A DNA stretch of 64,000 nucleotides, taken from assembly GCA_902506225.1 (NCBI GenBank), contig LR733345.1, forward strand, positions 1,860,001 to 1,924,000. The letters run 5' to 3'. The notes under the pieces were generated by a model. It saw nothing but the letters and a program-made list of their open reading frames with translations, did not search any database and was not told the origin of the DNA. Below, piece after piece: positions 52,344-60,622 of the stretch. Positions within the stretch are counted from its first letter, which is position 1. The number at the start of each line of letters is the position of its first letter. The DNA is from Faucicola sp902506225 (GTDB lineage: Bacteria > Pseudomonadota > Gammaproteobacteria > Pseudomonadales > Moraxellaceae). The position numbers and the translations under genes were made by a program.

Positions 52344-53564
52344 CTAAGGTGCATAGACCACTTCCACGCCATCATCGTCATCGTAGTCGTCGTCATCAAA
52401 ATCATCGTCATCCAATGCGCGACCTTCACGCTCAGCTTTACGTTTGGCACGATACGCTTCTTTTTGCTCTTCCGTATTGGCACGCACTTCCGCTTCCAGT
52501 CGTTCAAAACGCAACCGCTGACTTTCAGCAAAGTCAGGATCGGTTTCTTCCATCTCGCGCTCTTGCTCGATTTCGTTCATCAAATGCCAAACCACGGCAT
52601 CAACCCCTTCCCCTGTGAGCGTGGAGGTACGAAAAACCATCCCTGTCCAACCAAGCTCTGCCACGATATGAGTGCAAAGTTGGTTTAATTCTTCTGCGGG
52701 CACTTGGTCGATTTTATTTAAAATCAAAATCTGTGGCAGTTTTGACAGCTCTGGCGAGAATTTTTCTAACTCATTAAAAATCACTTGGGCGTTTGCCACA
52801 GGGTCGCTACCATCAATGGGCTGTACATCGACAAGATGCAATAATCGACGGGTACGAGCGACGTGTTTTAAAAAGCGGATACCCAGTCCAGCCCCTTCAG
52901 AGGCGCCTTCAATCAGCCCTGGGATATCTGCCATGACAAATGAGCGGTGTTTGCCCACATCCACGACACCTAGATTCGGTACCAAAGTGGTAAACGGATA
53001 ATTGGCAACTTTGGGTTTGGCAGCAGAGACTTGACGAATAAAGGTGGATTTACCCGCGTTTGGCAGACCAATCAGACCCACGTCAGCCACCACTTTTAGC
53101 TCAAACTTCAAGACTTTTAATTCGCCTGGAAAACCTGGGGTGGCACGTCGTGGTGCTTGATTGGTGGAGGTTTTAAAATGGGTATTACCTTGCCCGCCGT
53201 CACCGCCTTTGGCAATCCTCGCCGTTTGCCCTTTTTTGGTCAAGTCAGCTAAGACCTCACCTGTTTCGGTATCAACCACGGTGGTACCAATGGGCACAGA
53301 TAGATAGATATCATCGGCGCCACGACCTGAACAGTTTTTGGCGCCGCCATTTTCGCCGCGTTTGGCATCATAGCGACGTGTAAACCGGTAATCGACGAGG
53401 GTGTTGGTGTTGTCGTCGCACACCACATACACATCACCGCCTTTGCCGCCATCACCACCATCGGGGCCGCCTTTGGGGACATATTTTTCTCGGCGAAAAC
53501 TGACGATACCATTGCCGCCATCGCCTGCTTTGACTGTTACGATTGCTTCATCGATAAAACGCAT
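52344..53564 (-). CDS. obgE: Obg-family GTPase ObgE/CgtA
   Basis: ObgE is an essential GTPase of 50S ribosome assembly and stress signalling. The Gly-rich Obg fold (1-160; DGGNGIVSFRREKYVPKGGPDGG-like and RGGKGGQGN blocks) is followed by the G domain with GLPNAGKST (G1), FVMADIPGLIEGASEG (G3), LNKIDQV (G4) and a TSTL-type G5. The C-terminus (365-406) is charged and ends in a poly-acidic DDDDFDDDDYDDDDG run. The start is ATG behind AAGGAAAG. The gene is alone; the usual rplU/rpmA neighbours are not adjacent. Confidence 0.95.
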   Translation of the reverse strand: MRFIDEAIVTVKAGDGGNGIVSFRREKYVPKGGPDGGDGGKGGDVYVVCDDNTNTLVDYRFTRRYDAKRGENGGAKNCSGRGADDIYLSVPIGTTVVDTETGEVLADLTKKGQTARIAKGGDGGQGNTHFKTSTNQAPRRATPGFPGELKVLKFELKVVADVGLIGLPNAGKSTFIRQVSAAKPKVANYPFTTLVPNLGVVDVGKHRSFVMADIPGLIEGASEGAGLGIRFLKHVARTRRLLHLVDVQPIDGSDPVANAQVIFNELEKFSPELSKLPQILILNKIDQVPAEELNQLCTHIVAELGWTGMVFRTSTLTGEGVDAVVWHLMNEIEQEREMEETDPDFAESQRLRFERLEAEVRANTEEQKEAYRAKRKAEREGRALDDDDFDDDDYDDDDGVEVVYAP

Positions 53565-53661
53565 TGAAGACTTTCCTTAAATTCTTGAATAACCAAATAT
53601 TATAGCATGAATTTTAGCAAGAAAAATTTGAACAGGATCGATGTTTGAAATTTTATCCAAT

Positions 53662-53689
53662 AAAAAACCGCCCAAACTTGAGCGGTTTT
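53662..53689 (-). terminator. Rho-independent terminator after the GAPDH gene
   Basis: On the minus strand AAAACCGC and GCGGTTTT close a 10-base loop and are followed by T2. Confidence 0.8.
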
Positions 53690-53716
53690 GTAATCGTACT
53701 TAAAATTTAGGAACAC

Positions 53717-55081
53717 TTAGGCATTTTTTGCCATGGTTTCAGCGACACGCAATACTTGGGTGCTATAGCCCATTTCGTTGTCATACCATAGGTACATCAC
53801 TGCACGATTCTCTTGAGCCAGCGTCGATTTGGCGTCCCAAATCGCCACTTTTTCACAGCCGACAAAGTCGGTAGAAACGGCTTCATCCGAATCTGAGTAA
53901 GCAATTTGCGCTTGCCATTGTTCGCTCTGACTGGCTTCTTTGATAAAGGCATTGAGTTCATCGCTTGAATTAACCGGGTTTTTGAAATTCAAATTCAAAA
54001 TCGCAAGGCTCACGTTTGGCGTTGGTACACGTACTGAGCTACCTGACAATTTGCCTTTTAATTCTGGAATTGCTTTACTGACCGCTTTGGCAGCGCCTGT
54101 GCTAGTCATTACCATATTCAAGGTTGCGGCACGCCCACGACGCTCGGCTTTATGGTGGTTATCGACCAAGTTTTGGTCATTGGTGAACGCATGGATGGTT
54201 TCCATGTGACCGTTTTCAATGCCGTATTTATCGTTTAGGAGTTTGAGCGTAGGGGTAATCGCATTGGTGGTACAGCTTGCCGCTGATACGATGGTATCAC
54301 TGCCGATGGTGTCATCATTGACATTATAGACAATGTTTTTGATATCGCCCGACGCTGGGGCAGTCAATAGCACTTTTTTGGCACCTTTTGACTGTAAATG
54401 CTTGCCAAGACCTGCTTCATCTTTCCATTTACCGGTGTTGTCGATGATTAAGGCATTGTCGATACCATAAGACGTGTAGTCGATTTCGCTTGGGTCAGCG
54501 GCATAAATAACTTTGATAAAACGACCGTTGGCGATGATACCGCTGTTTGCTTTATCCACCACCACTGAGCCATCAAACCAGCCATGTACCGAGTCACGCT
54601 CAAGCAAACTTGCACGTTTTTCCAAATCGCCCGCATTATCAGAGCCACCCGCAGGACGTACCACGATGGCTTTTAATTGTAAGCCTTTGTCTGAGGCAGG
54701 ACGGCTCATCAGCAATCGAGCCAAGATACGACCAATACGACCAAAACCGTACAATACGACATCTGTCGCAGGCACTTCGTCACCGCTGGTAAAGCTGTCA
54801 GCTTGTTTGCCTGATTTGAGCGCTTGACCCAAATCCACCGTGGTATGGCTTAGATTTTGGTCGTTTAACGCGGTGGCGAAAGCGAGTGTATCAGCGATGT
54901 TAAGGGCGTTTTTATCATGATGAGCGATGATATCAACAAGGTTTAGGGCAATGCGGTTGCCAAAAAACAGCACATTGACGCCTTTATTGGCTAAGGTATT
55001 TAGCTCAACTAATAACTGAACCGCTTGGGCTTCTTGATTTTTGCGAGTGGTGAGGTGGTCTTGGTAGAGATTGGCAGACAT
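53717..55081 (-). CDS. Glyceraldehyde-3-phosphate dehydrogenase, long-form with N-terminal extension
   Basis: This 454-residue enzyme of the GapB-type group is found in Pseudomonas/Acinetobacter. Residues 1-105 are an extra helical region. The NAD Rossmann motif YGFGRIGRIL (111-120) is followed by the catalytic SAASCTTNAITP (Cys270) and the inorganic-phosphate block HAFTNDQNLVDNHHKAERRGRAATLNMV. The C-terminus ends WYDNEMGYSTQVLRVAETMA. It interconverts G3P and 1,3-bisphosphoglycerate, probably in the gluconeogenic direction in a non-glycolytic Moraxellaceae; that direction is an inference. The gene is alone with its own terminator. Confidence 0.9.
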   Translation of the reverse strand: MSANLYQDHLTTRKNQEAQAVQLLVELNTLANKGVNVLFFGNRIALNLVDIIAHHDKNALNIADTLAFATALNDQNLSHTTVDLGQALKSGKQADSFTSGDEVPATDVVLYGFGRIGRILARLLMSRPASDKGLQLKAIVVRPAGGSDNAGDLEKRASLLERDSVHGWFDGSVVVDKANSGIIANGRFIKVIYAADPSEIDYTSYGIDNALIIDNTGKWKDEAGLGKHLQSKGAKKVLLTAPASGDIKNIVYNVNDDTIGSDTIVSAASCTTNAITPTLKLLNDKYGIENGHMETIHAFTNDQNLVDNHHKAERRGRAATLNMVMTSTGAAKAVSKAIPELKGKLSGSSVRVPTPNVSLAILNLNFKNPVNSSDELNAFIKEASQSEQWQAQIAYSDSDEAVSTDFVGCEKVAIWDAKSTLAQENRAVMYLWYDNEMGYSTQVLRVAETMAKNA

Positions 55082-55138
55082 AGTATGACCTTTTTTTGTG
55101 AAGGAAAAATAAAATCTGGGGAAAATGCAGCAAAAAAT

Positions 55139-55172
55139 AAACGCCTAGATTGTAACGGAATTTAGGCGTTTT
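55139..55172 (-). terminator. Rho-independent terminator after blc
   Basis: On the minus strand AAAACGCCTAAA and TAGGCGTTT pair and are followed by a T-rich run. Confidence 0.75.
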
Positions 55173-55207
55173 AGCAATTTTAAAGCAGGGTGTTTCAACT
55201 AGCGAGC

Positions 55208-55813
55208 TTATCGCCTATGTTGTACGGTTTTTTGCAATTTACTGACATCGTAGCCTTGAGATTTTGCGGTAGTCACCATTGTTTGATAAGTAGCTTCATC
55301 CATCGTGGGCGTGCGTGACAAAATCCACAAGTATTTTTGATTTGGCGTACCCACCAACGCATGGTTATAATTAGGGTCTAAAGCAAGCACCCAATAGTCG
55401 GCTTTACCCACAGGCAACCAACGCAATGCTTGCGGCAAGAAAGTAACTTTAAGTTTACTGCCACTGCCGCCATTTTTGGTGGCTTCCCCAATGCTTTGCA
55501 TGGGTTTGCCATCTTTGCCCATACATTGGTTATTGACTTCCACCTTGCCTGTCGGTTGTAGGGTGTAAGTGGCAGTGACATCACTGGCACAGTTACGCTG
55601 AAAAAACATCGGCAAACGGGCGATTTCGTACCATTTGCCCGCATAACGGTTTAAATCAACGCTTTGCACCGCCTGAGCTTTGCCAACGCCTGTGGTCTTG
55701 GCAGTGGTTTTAGTTGGGGTGGTTTCGGTGGGGGTGGTGGAGCAAGCACTCATGGCAATTAATGTCCCTGCAATACCTGCCACTGCTAGCGTTTTTTTAT
55801 TCATCAGTTTCAT
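55208..55813 (-). CDS. blc: Outer-membrane lipocalin Blc
   Basis: This 201-residue lipoprotein carries lipids/lysophospholipids in the envelope. The signal peptide ends in an MSAC-type lipobox, a slightly atypical one since Met replaces Leu at -3. A Thr/Pro-rich tether of about 25 residues follows. The lipocalin domain has the GKWYEIARLPMFFQRNC signature, ADYWVLALDPNYNHALVG and YLWILSRTPTM. I use ATG 55813 (MKLMNKKTL) 9 bases after AAGGTGA; a frame 4 codons longer lacks a site. The gene is alone. Confidence 0.9.
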   Translation of the reverse strand: MKLMNKKTLAVAGIAGTLIAMSACSTTPTETTPTKTTAKTTGVGKAQAVQSVDLNRYAGKWYEIARLPMFFQRNCASDVTATYTLQPTGKVEVNNQCMGKDGKPMQSIGEATKNGGSGSKLKVTFLPQALRWLPVGKADYWVLALDPNYNHALVGTPNQKYLWILSRTPTMDEATYQTMVTTAKSQGYDVSKLQKTVQHRR

Positions 55814-55973
55814 TGTGTATGTCACCTTAGTTGGTCATTGTGATTGGTGATTTTATTAGTCATTACAGTACTCATTTTAGCCTAAAATAAATGCTCAAAC
55901 GGTGACTATTGGGGCATTTTTTGTCAGCCAGTTGTTACAATGAATGCGCTCTTGTCAACCTGTTGGCTAGTTT

Positions 55974-57005
55974 TTATCCCTTGTCGACCAATAACCGAAT
56001 ACCCGCGATTCCCGTCGCCCCATGCTCATAGGCGGTGGCTAAATCTGCCTGCTCCACCCCGCCCAGCGCAAACACCGGCACATCACTAAGCTTTGCTAAT
56101 TCGCCGAACGCTTGCCAGCCCATGCCCCCACTTTGAAAGGTTTCTGGGTGTGTCGGTGTGGCTTTCACCGGGGATAAAAAACAGCCCATCACAGTATGCG
56201 ATGTTGCCAAGGTATTTAATCTGCTTAGGCTATGTTGGTCATGGCAACTGGCAAAATAGCGATAATTTTTTGATAAGCTTGAGAAATCAAGCATCATGAG
56301 TTGTTGGTGATTCAAATGCACCATGCCGTTTTTTAACCACGCATCTAAGCGCTGAAATAAGCGCTCAGGCAAGCGCTCAAGTAAGCACGCTAGTGTTGCA
56401 TATTGAATAATCGGGGTGATATCCGCCCTCATCGTCAGTAAGCCATCAATCATAGCGGTAGCATTTTCATCGCTGGTTTGGGGACGAAGATAACAATGGG
56501 CATCGTCGGGCAGTTTTTGGCTATAAAAATCGACCCACTTATCCACACTAACAAAGCTATCTAAAGACTGCGTGATATAAATCGTATTAGGCAATTTTAA
56601 CCAATCTAAAATGCGGGCATTGGCATCGGGCAAGGGGTACTGATTAGCAACCAAGTCTGACTGGGGAACCCATGTGACGGCTTGACCTTCCTTGCCTTTA
56701 CCCTGTTGTAACCCCTCAAACTGGGCTTGGCTCAGTTGAATTTTAAAAACGTGCAATGCCACGGTTTTATCAGCATAATCATGGCGTATCACCCCCATTT
56801 TGACTGCAGTATTTTGCGCGATATCCAAGCCAATCTCTTCATGGACTTCACGGATTAACCCTTGTGTTGGGGTTTCATCTGGCTCAATTTTTCCCCCGAC
56901 AAACTCATAGCGATTGCCTTGGTGTTGACTGGCATGGCGAAATCCCAGTAGATATTGATTGTTAAAATGTATCACCGCGACTGCCACATTAACGACTTTT
57001 GACAT
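55974..57005 (-). CDS. Nudix (MutT-like) hydrolase fused to a ThiE/TenI-like domain
   Basis: This is a 343-residue fusion. Residues 1-130 are a MutT-type Nudix domain with a complete box G38-x5-E-x7-REVHEEIGL (38-60), expected to clean 8-oxo-dGTP. Residues about 138-343 resemble a thiamine-phosphate-synthase/TenI barrel, ending VFALGGVEQADLATAYEHGATGIAGIRLL, which holds the phosphate-binding GG motif. The same fusion is known in Pseudomonas-group bacteria. In the linker a 12-bp DNA repeat encodes LERLPERLFQRL. The start is ATG preceded by GAGAAA. It is divergent from hemP across a Fur box. Confidence 0.85.
   Translation of the reverse strand: MSKVVNVAVAVIHFNNQYLLGFRHASQHQGNRYEFVGGKIEPDETPTQGLIREVHEEIGLDIAQNTAVKMGVIRHDYADKTVALHVFKIQLSQAQFEGLQQGKGKEGQAVTWVPQSDLVANQYPLPDANARILDWLKLPNTIYITQSLDSFVSVDKWVDFYSQKLPDDAHCYLRPQTSDENATAMIDGLLTMRADITPIIQYATLACLLERLPERLFQRLDAWLKNGMVHLNHQQLMMLDFSSLSKNYRYFASCHDQHSLSRLNTLATSHTVMGCFLSPVKATPTHPETFQSGGMGWQAFGELAKLSDVPVFALGGVEQADLATAYEHGATGIAGIRLLVDKG
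56347..56394. repeat. 12-bp tandem repeat (4 copies) within the Nudix-ThiE fusion gene
   Basis: The plus-strand units are AAGCGCTGAAAT, AAGCGCTCAGGC, AAGCGCTCAAGT and AAGCACGCTAGT. They keep frame and encode LL-ERLP-ERLF-QRL. Confidence 0.83.
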
Positions 57006-57095
57006 ATTTTTCTCAAACTATTGATTTTCACCTATTATAAAGCATTAAATTTGATGAAAAAGTGAAAAAAGTCACTTGACGACCCATTAAATATA

Positions 57096-57114
57096 AATGA
57101 TAATCATTATCAAT
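57096..57114. promoter_or_regulatory. Fur box upstream of hemP
   Basis: AATGATAATCATTATCAAT contains the perfect 7-1-7 palindrome TGATAAT-C-ATTATCA of the Fur consensus. It is 44 bp before the hemP ATG and 91 bp before the divergent Nudix-ThiE gene. It implies iron repression of hemP. Confidence 0.85.
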
Positions 57115-57157
57115 TAAAAACACTATTCGCCCATCTTACAGAGAAAAGGAGTATCCC

Positions 57158-57322
57158 ATGCTACACTTATTAAATCGCGCTAATCTCATCCAACAAAGTT
57201 CCTTGCCTACGCTATATTCCAATCATTTATTTGCGCTGACCAAAGAGATTCGCATTCAGCATGATGGCGAAGAATACCGTCTTCGATTGACCCGTAATAA
57301 CCGCCTAATACTCACCAAATAG
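57158..57322 (+). CDS. hemP: Hemin uptake protein HemP
   Basis: HemP is a 54-residue small protein of Fur-regulated haem uptake loci. The C-terminal block EIRIQHDGEEYRLRLTRNN, ending in RLILTK, is the HemP signature; the first 28 residues are unconserved. The start is ATG 57158 with AAAGGAG 6 bases before it, and the gene lies under a perfect Fur box. A TonB-dependent haem receptor normally follows, but here a terminator comes next, so hemP is an orphan. Confidence 0.88.
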   Translation: MLHLLNRANLIQQSSLPTLYSNHLFALTKEIRIQHDGEEYRLRLTRNNRLILTK

Positions 57323-57356
57323 TGACTTACCAAATAGTTCCCTTGAAATTGCTAAT

Positions 57357-57390
57357 AAAAAAAGCCAATCTTCCTCAGAGTGGCTTTTTT
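57357..57390. terminator. Bidirectional rho-independent terminator
   Basis: The arms AAAAAAAGCCA and TGGCTTTTTT close a 13-base loop between hemP (+) and the SDR gene (-). Confidence 0.82.
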
Positions 57391-57443
57391 AAATGGTTAA
57401 GTTGATAGTCACGGTGCCCAGTGACTGGCAACAATCACCTGAA

Positions 57444-58208
57444 TTAACCCATGCGAATAGCGCCGTCCAAACGAATGACGTCGCCATTGAGATAGCTATT
57501 TTCGATGATGTGTACCACCAATTTAGCAAATTCTTCTGGGTTACCCAAACGTTTGGGAAAAGGGACGGCTTGCTCAAGACTGGTACGGGCAGCTTCTGGT
57601 AGGCTTGCCATCATCGGTGTGCCGAACACCCCTGGTGCGATGGTCATGATACGTATTTGATGCCGCTGCAGCTCCCGCGCGAGTGGTAAAGTTAAGCCCA
57701 CCACACCTGCTTTGGATGACGAGTAACTGCCCTGCCCGACCTGACCATCAAATGCGGCAATTGAAGCGGTGTTGATAATCACACCTTTATCTTCGTTACT
57801 GTCTGCAGTATTTTTTGCCATCGCCGCCGCTGCCAGTCGCGCCACATTAAAAGTGCCGATGAGGTTAATCTGGATACCACGCGCAAAGGTGGTTAAATCG
57901 GCTGGATTGCCTTCTTTGTCCAGTAATTTTTGCACCACCACAATACCGGCACAGTTGATTGACCCTGATAATTTACCAAATTTGGTCACACCCACCTCAA
58001 TCGCATTTTTGACATCCGCTTCGCTGGTGACGTCACATTTTGCAAAAATCACGTTGTCGCCCAATTCAGCCACTAATTTATCACCGGCTTCTTGGTTCAA
58101 ATCAGCGATGATGACATTTGCGCCATGCGTCACCAAATAACGGGTTGTCGCTTCACCTAAACCTGATGCGCCGCCTGTGACCAAAAAGGTATTATTTTGT
58201 ACTTGCAT
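57444..58208 (-). CDS. Short-chain dehydrogenase, 3-hydroxyacyl-CoA dehydrogenase type 2-like
   Basis: This is a 254-residue SDR. The NAD-binding TGGASGLGEAT (about 11-21), the structural INCAG, the catalytic Ser/Tyr/Lys set INTASIAAF … GQGSYSSSKAGV and the post-catalytic IAPGVFGTPMM resemble human HSD10-type enzymes that oxidise short-chain 3-hydroxyacyl-CoA in fatty-acid or branched-chain degradation. The next gene upstream on the same strand is the truncated acyl-CoA synthetase, 85 bp away, consistent with a fatty-acid catabolic unit. The start is ATG behind ACGGAAA. Confidence 0.85.
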   Translation of the reverse strand: MQVQNNTFLVTGGASGLGEATTRYLVTHGANVIIADLNQEAGDKLVAELGDNVIFAKCDVTSEADVKNAIEVGVTKFGKLSGSINCAGIVVVQKLLDKEGNPADLTTFARGIQINLIGTFNVARLAAAAMAKNTADSNEDKGVIINTASIAAFDGQVGQGSYSSSKAGVVGLTLPLARELQRHQIRIMTIAPGVFGTPMMASLPEAARTSLEQAVPFPKRLGNPEEFAKLVVHIIENSYLNGDVIRLDGAIRMG

Positions 58209-58293
58209 TGTTTTTCCGTTAACCTGTTATTTTTTGTTGATAAAAAAGCCTAGCTAACACTATATACTCTTTTGCATAGGGATAAAATTTTTG

Positions 58294-59787
58294 TTAGTGC
58301 GCCACGCTCATGCTACGCAGCATAAAACGTTGCACTTTACCACTTGGGGTTTTTGGCAAGGCATCGATAAACTCAACGATACGTGGATACGCATGGGCAG
58401 ATAACCGTGCATGCACCAAGCTTTGGATGTCTTTGGCTAACTGGTCATTAGCGGTATAGCCGTCTTTAAGTACAACATAAGATTTGATGATGTGACCGCG
58501 TATGTCATCTGGCACGCCAATCGCCGCCGTCTCTGCTACCGACGGGTGTTCCATTACCGTGTTCTCGACATCGGTAGGACCGACGCGATACCCTGCGGTG
58601 GTAATAATATCGTCATCACGCCCGACAAACCAAAAAGTGCCATCGTCATGCTGTTCGACCATATCGCCCGTCAGATAATAGCCATTTTCAAACGGATTTT
58701 TTTCGTTCCACGTATAGCCTTGGAAAAATAAGGATGGCGAATTCGCCACATCAACGGCTAGTTGACCTTGTACACCTGCGCCTAGTTCATTAAATTTTTC
58801 ATCGAGTACCGCCAAGCGATAACCGGGCAACGGCATACCCATTGAGCCAATTGGCTGATCATGGGTTAACTTATGATGACAGCAGCACGCCATCCCCAAT
58901 TCGGTTTGTCCATAATGGTCAAGAATAGATGCGCCAAGATGGTCATTAATCCACGTCACCACTTCAGTATTTAACGTCTCACCCGCTGAGCTGATACGCG
59001 TCAATAGCGGTAACTTATCAGCTTTGTGGTCAAAAATACCACTTGATTTCATTATACGAAATGCGGTGGGTGATGAGGCTAAATTCGTGATTTTATGGTT
59101 TTTGATAAAATCTAATGTATGCTTGGCATCAAATCCTGACTCATTAAAGTGGGTAGTAGCACCCACTAGCAAAGGTCCTGTAATCGCATAATACAAGCCA
59201 TAGGCCCAACCTGGGTCAGCCATGTTCCAAAACCGATCATTATCGCTTAGACCCACTGCGTGTACCATATACAAATAAAATGCGGTTAGCGCTTTAACTG
59301 GTACTGCCACCCCTTTTGACTTGCCCACGGTACCTGAGGTAAACATTTGCAAGAAAGGATCTTCCCCTGTTAGCATCACAGGTTCAAAGTCTTCCCTTTG
59401 CGCTGCCATTAGGCTATCAAAATGCCAATCCCCATATTGTTTGGCGGCTTGCTCGCTGCCCACCATCACCATGTTTGGTAATGGGTTTATGTCATTGAAT
59501 TTTTCACGGTTATGGCTGTCGGTGAAAACCACTTTGGTAGCGGCTTTTTCAAGGCGGTATTCAATCGCTTCGACACCAAATGCGGTGAACAATGGCTGAT
59601 ATACCGCACCGATGCGCCATGCACCCACAATCACCGCTAACAAAGTCGGTGTACGGGGCAGCATGGTTAATACCCGATCGCCTTTTTTCACCCCCAAAGA
59701 AGTGAGCAGATTTGCCATTTTACCGCTTAGTTTATCGAGCTGTGCGTAAGTGATTTTATGGATATTACCTTGGGTGTCTTCATGCAC
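58294..59787 (-). CDS. AMP-forming acyl-CoA synthetase, apparently truncated at the N-terminus
   Basis: This 497-residue ANL-superfamily ligase has the P-loop TSGTVGKSKG, DHYGQTELGMA, YLTGDMVEQH and GYRVGPTDVEN, with the catalytic Lys in KTPSGKVQR at the end. It would activate a fatty or short-chain acid as acyl-CoA. Family members normally carry 50-70 more residues before the point where this frame begins (…NKVGLVHEDTQGN). Upstream in frame only 8 codons are open to a TGA at 59812-59814, with just a GTG (59787), no ribosome site and non-coding AT-rich sequence before it. Either a 5' deletion next to orn has made a pseudogene, or a shortened enzyme is made from GTG. Confidence 0.75.
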   Translation of the reverse strand: MHEDTQGNIHKITYAQLDKLSGKMANLLTSLGVKKGDRVLTMLPRTPTLLAVIVGAWRIGAVYQPLFTAFGVEAIEYRLEKAATKVVFTDSHNREKFNDINPLPNMVMVGSEQAAKQYGDWHFDSLMAAQREDFEPVMLTGEDPFLQMFTSGTVGKSKGVAVPVKALTAFYLYMVHAVGLSDNDRFWNMADPGWAYGLYYAITGPLLVGATTHFNESGFDAKHTLDFIKNHKITNLASSPTAFRIMKSSGIFDHKADKLPLLTRISSAGETLNTEVVTWINDHLGASILDHYGQTELGMACCCHHKLTHDQPIGSMGMPLPGYRLAVLDEKFNELGAGVQGQLAVDVANSPSLFFQGYTWNEKNPFENGYYLTGDMVEQHDDGTFWFVGRDDDIITTAGYRVGPTDVENTVMEHPSVAETAAIGVPDDIRGHIIKSYVVLKDGYTANDQLAKDIQSLVHARLSAHAYPRIVEFIDALPKTPSGKVQRFMLRSMSVAH

Positions 59788-59887
59788 TAGCCCGACTTTA
59801 TTTGCCTTTTGTCAGCTTATGATGCCTAAAATTTTGGATAATTTCAAGTATTATGATATGAATTGTATCGTTTTAAAAATTGTATTG

Positions 59888-60439
59888 TTAACCAATAAAC
59901 TTAAAAAAATGCGCTTTATAGTGGCGCAGTTCACGAATCGAATCACGGATATCATCAAGTGCCAAATGATTTCCTTTTTTCTCAAAGCTTGACAAAATAT
60001 CGGGGCGCCAGCGATAAGCCAGCTCTTTGACCGTTGACACATCTAAATTGCGATAATGAAAAAACCGCTCAAGCGTTGGCATTTGACGTGCCAAAAACCG
60101 TCTGTCTTGGCAAATCGAATTGCCACACATCGGTGAGCGTCCTGCTTCCACATATTTACTCAAAAATGCAATGGTTTCGGTTTCTGCTTGAGCCATCGTC
60201 ACGTTACTACGGCGAATACGGTCAATCAGTCCTGACTGCCCATGTTGGCGCGTGTTCCAATCATCCATGCTGTTGAGCACAATGTCAGGCGTATGGATGG
60301 CAAACACAGGACCTTCGGCTAAGATATTGAGTTCACTGTCAGTCACTATCGTCGCTATCTCGATGATGGTATCGTTGAGGGTATCTAGACCTGTCATCTC
60401 AAGGTCAATCCAAATCAGATGTTTTTTATCAACCGCCAT
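59888..60439 (-). CDS. orn: Oligoribonuclease
   Basis: Orn degrades 2-5-nt RNAs, including pGpG from c-di-GMP breakdown. The DEDDh motifs are IWIDLEMTGLD (Asp/Glu), a central NILAEGPVFAIH with MDDWNTRQHGQSGL, and LALDDIRDSIREL (His/Asp nearby). The 183-residue length is standard. The start is ATG behind AAAAGG. It is divergent from rsgA across 170 bp, as in E. coli. Confidence 0.95.
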   Translation of the reverse strand: MAVDKKHLIWIDLEMTGLDTLNDTIIEIATIVTDSELNILAEGPVFAIHTPDIVLNSMDDWNTRQHGQSGLIDRIRRSNVTMAQAETETIAFLSKYVEAGRSPMCGNSICQDRRFLARQMPTLERFFHYRNLDVSTVKELAYRWRPDILSSFEKKGNHLALDDIRDSIRELRHYKAHFFKFIG

Positions 60440-60571
60440 ACTGTTGCCTTTTCATACTCTTTAACAAATAATCCGCCATCTTAGCAGATTTTACAGGTAA
60501 AATATCGGTTTTGTTGGCGATTGCTCATGTAGCGAGTCCACAAGTATTGCAAAATTTTATAAGGTGTTAGT

Positions 60572-60622
60572 ATGGTAAAAAATCCCCTAGTGGCTGATGT
60601 AGTAGATAGCGTATGGCGTTAA
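60572..60622 (+). CDS. Leader ORF (16 codons) overlapping the rsgA start
   Basis: ATG 60572, 5 bases after a good TAAGGTG, opens MVKNPLVADVVDSVWR-stop. Its stop codon TAA (60620-60622) lies 5 bases inside rsgA, whose own ATG (60613) has no ribosome site. Translation of rsgA is therefore probably coupled to this leader. I know of no precedent for this gene. Confidence 0.45.
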   Translation: MVKNPLVADVVDSVWR

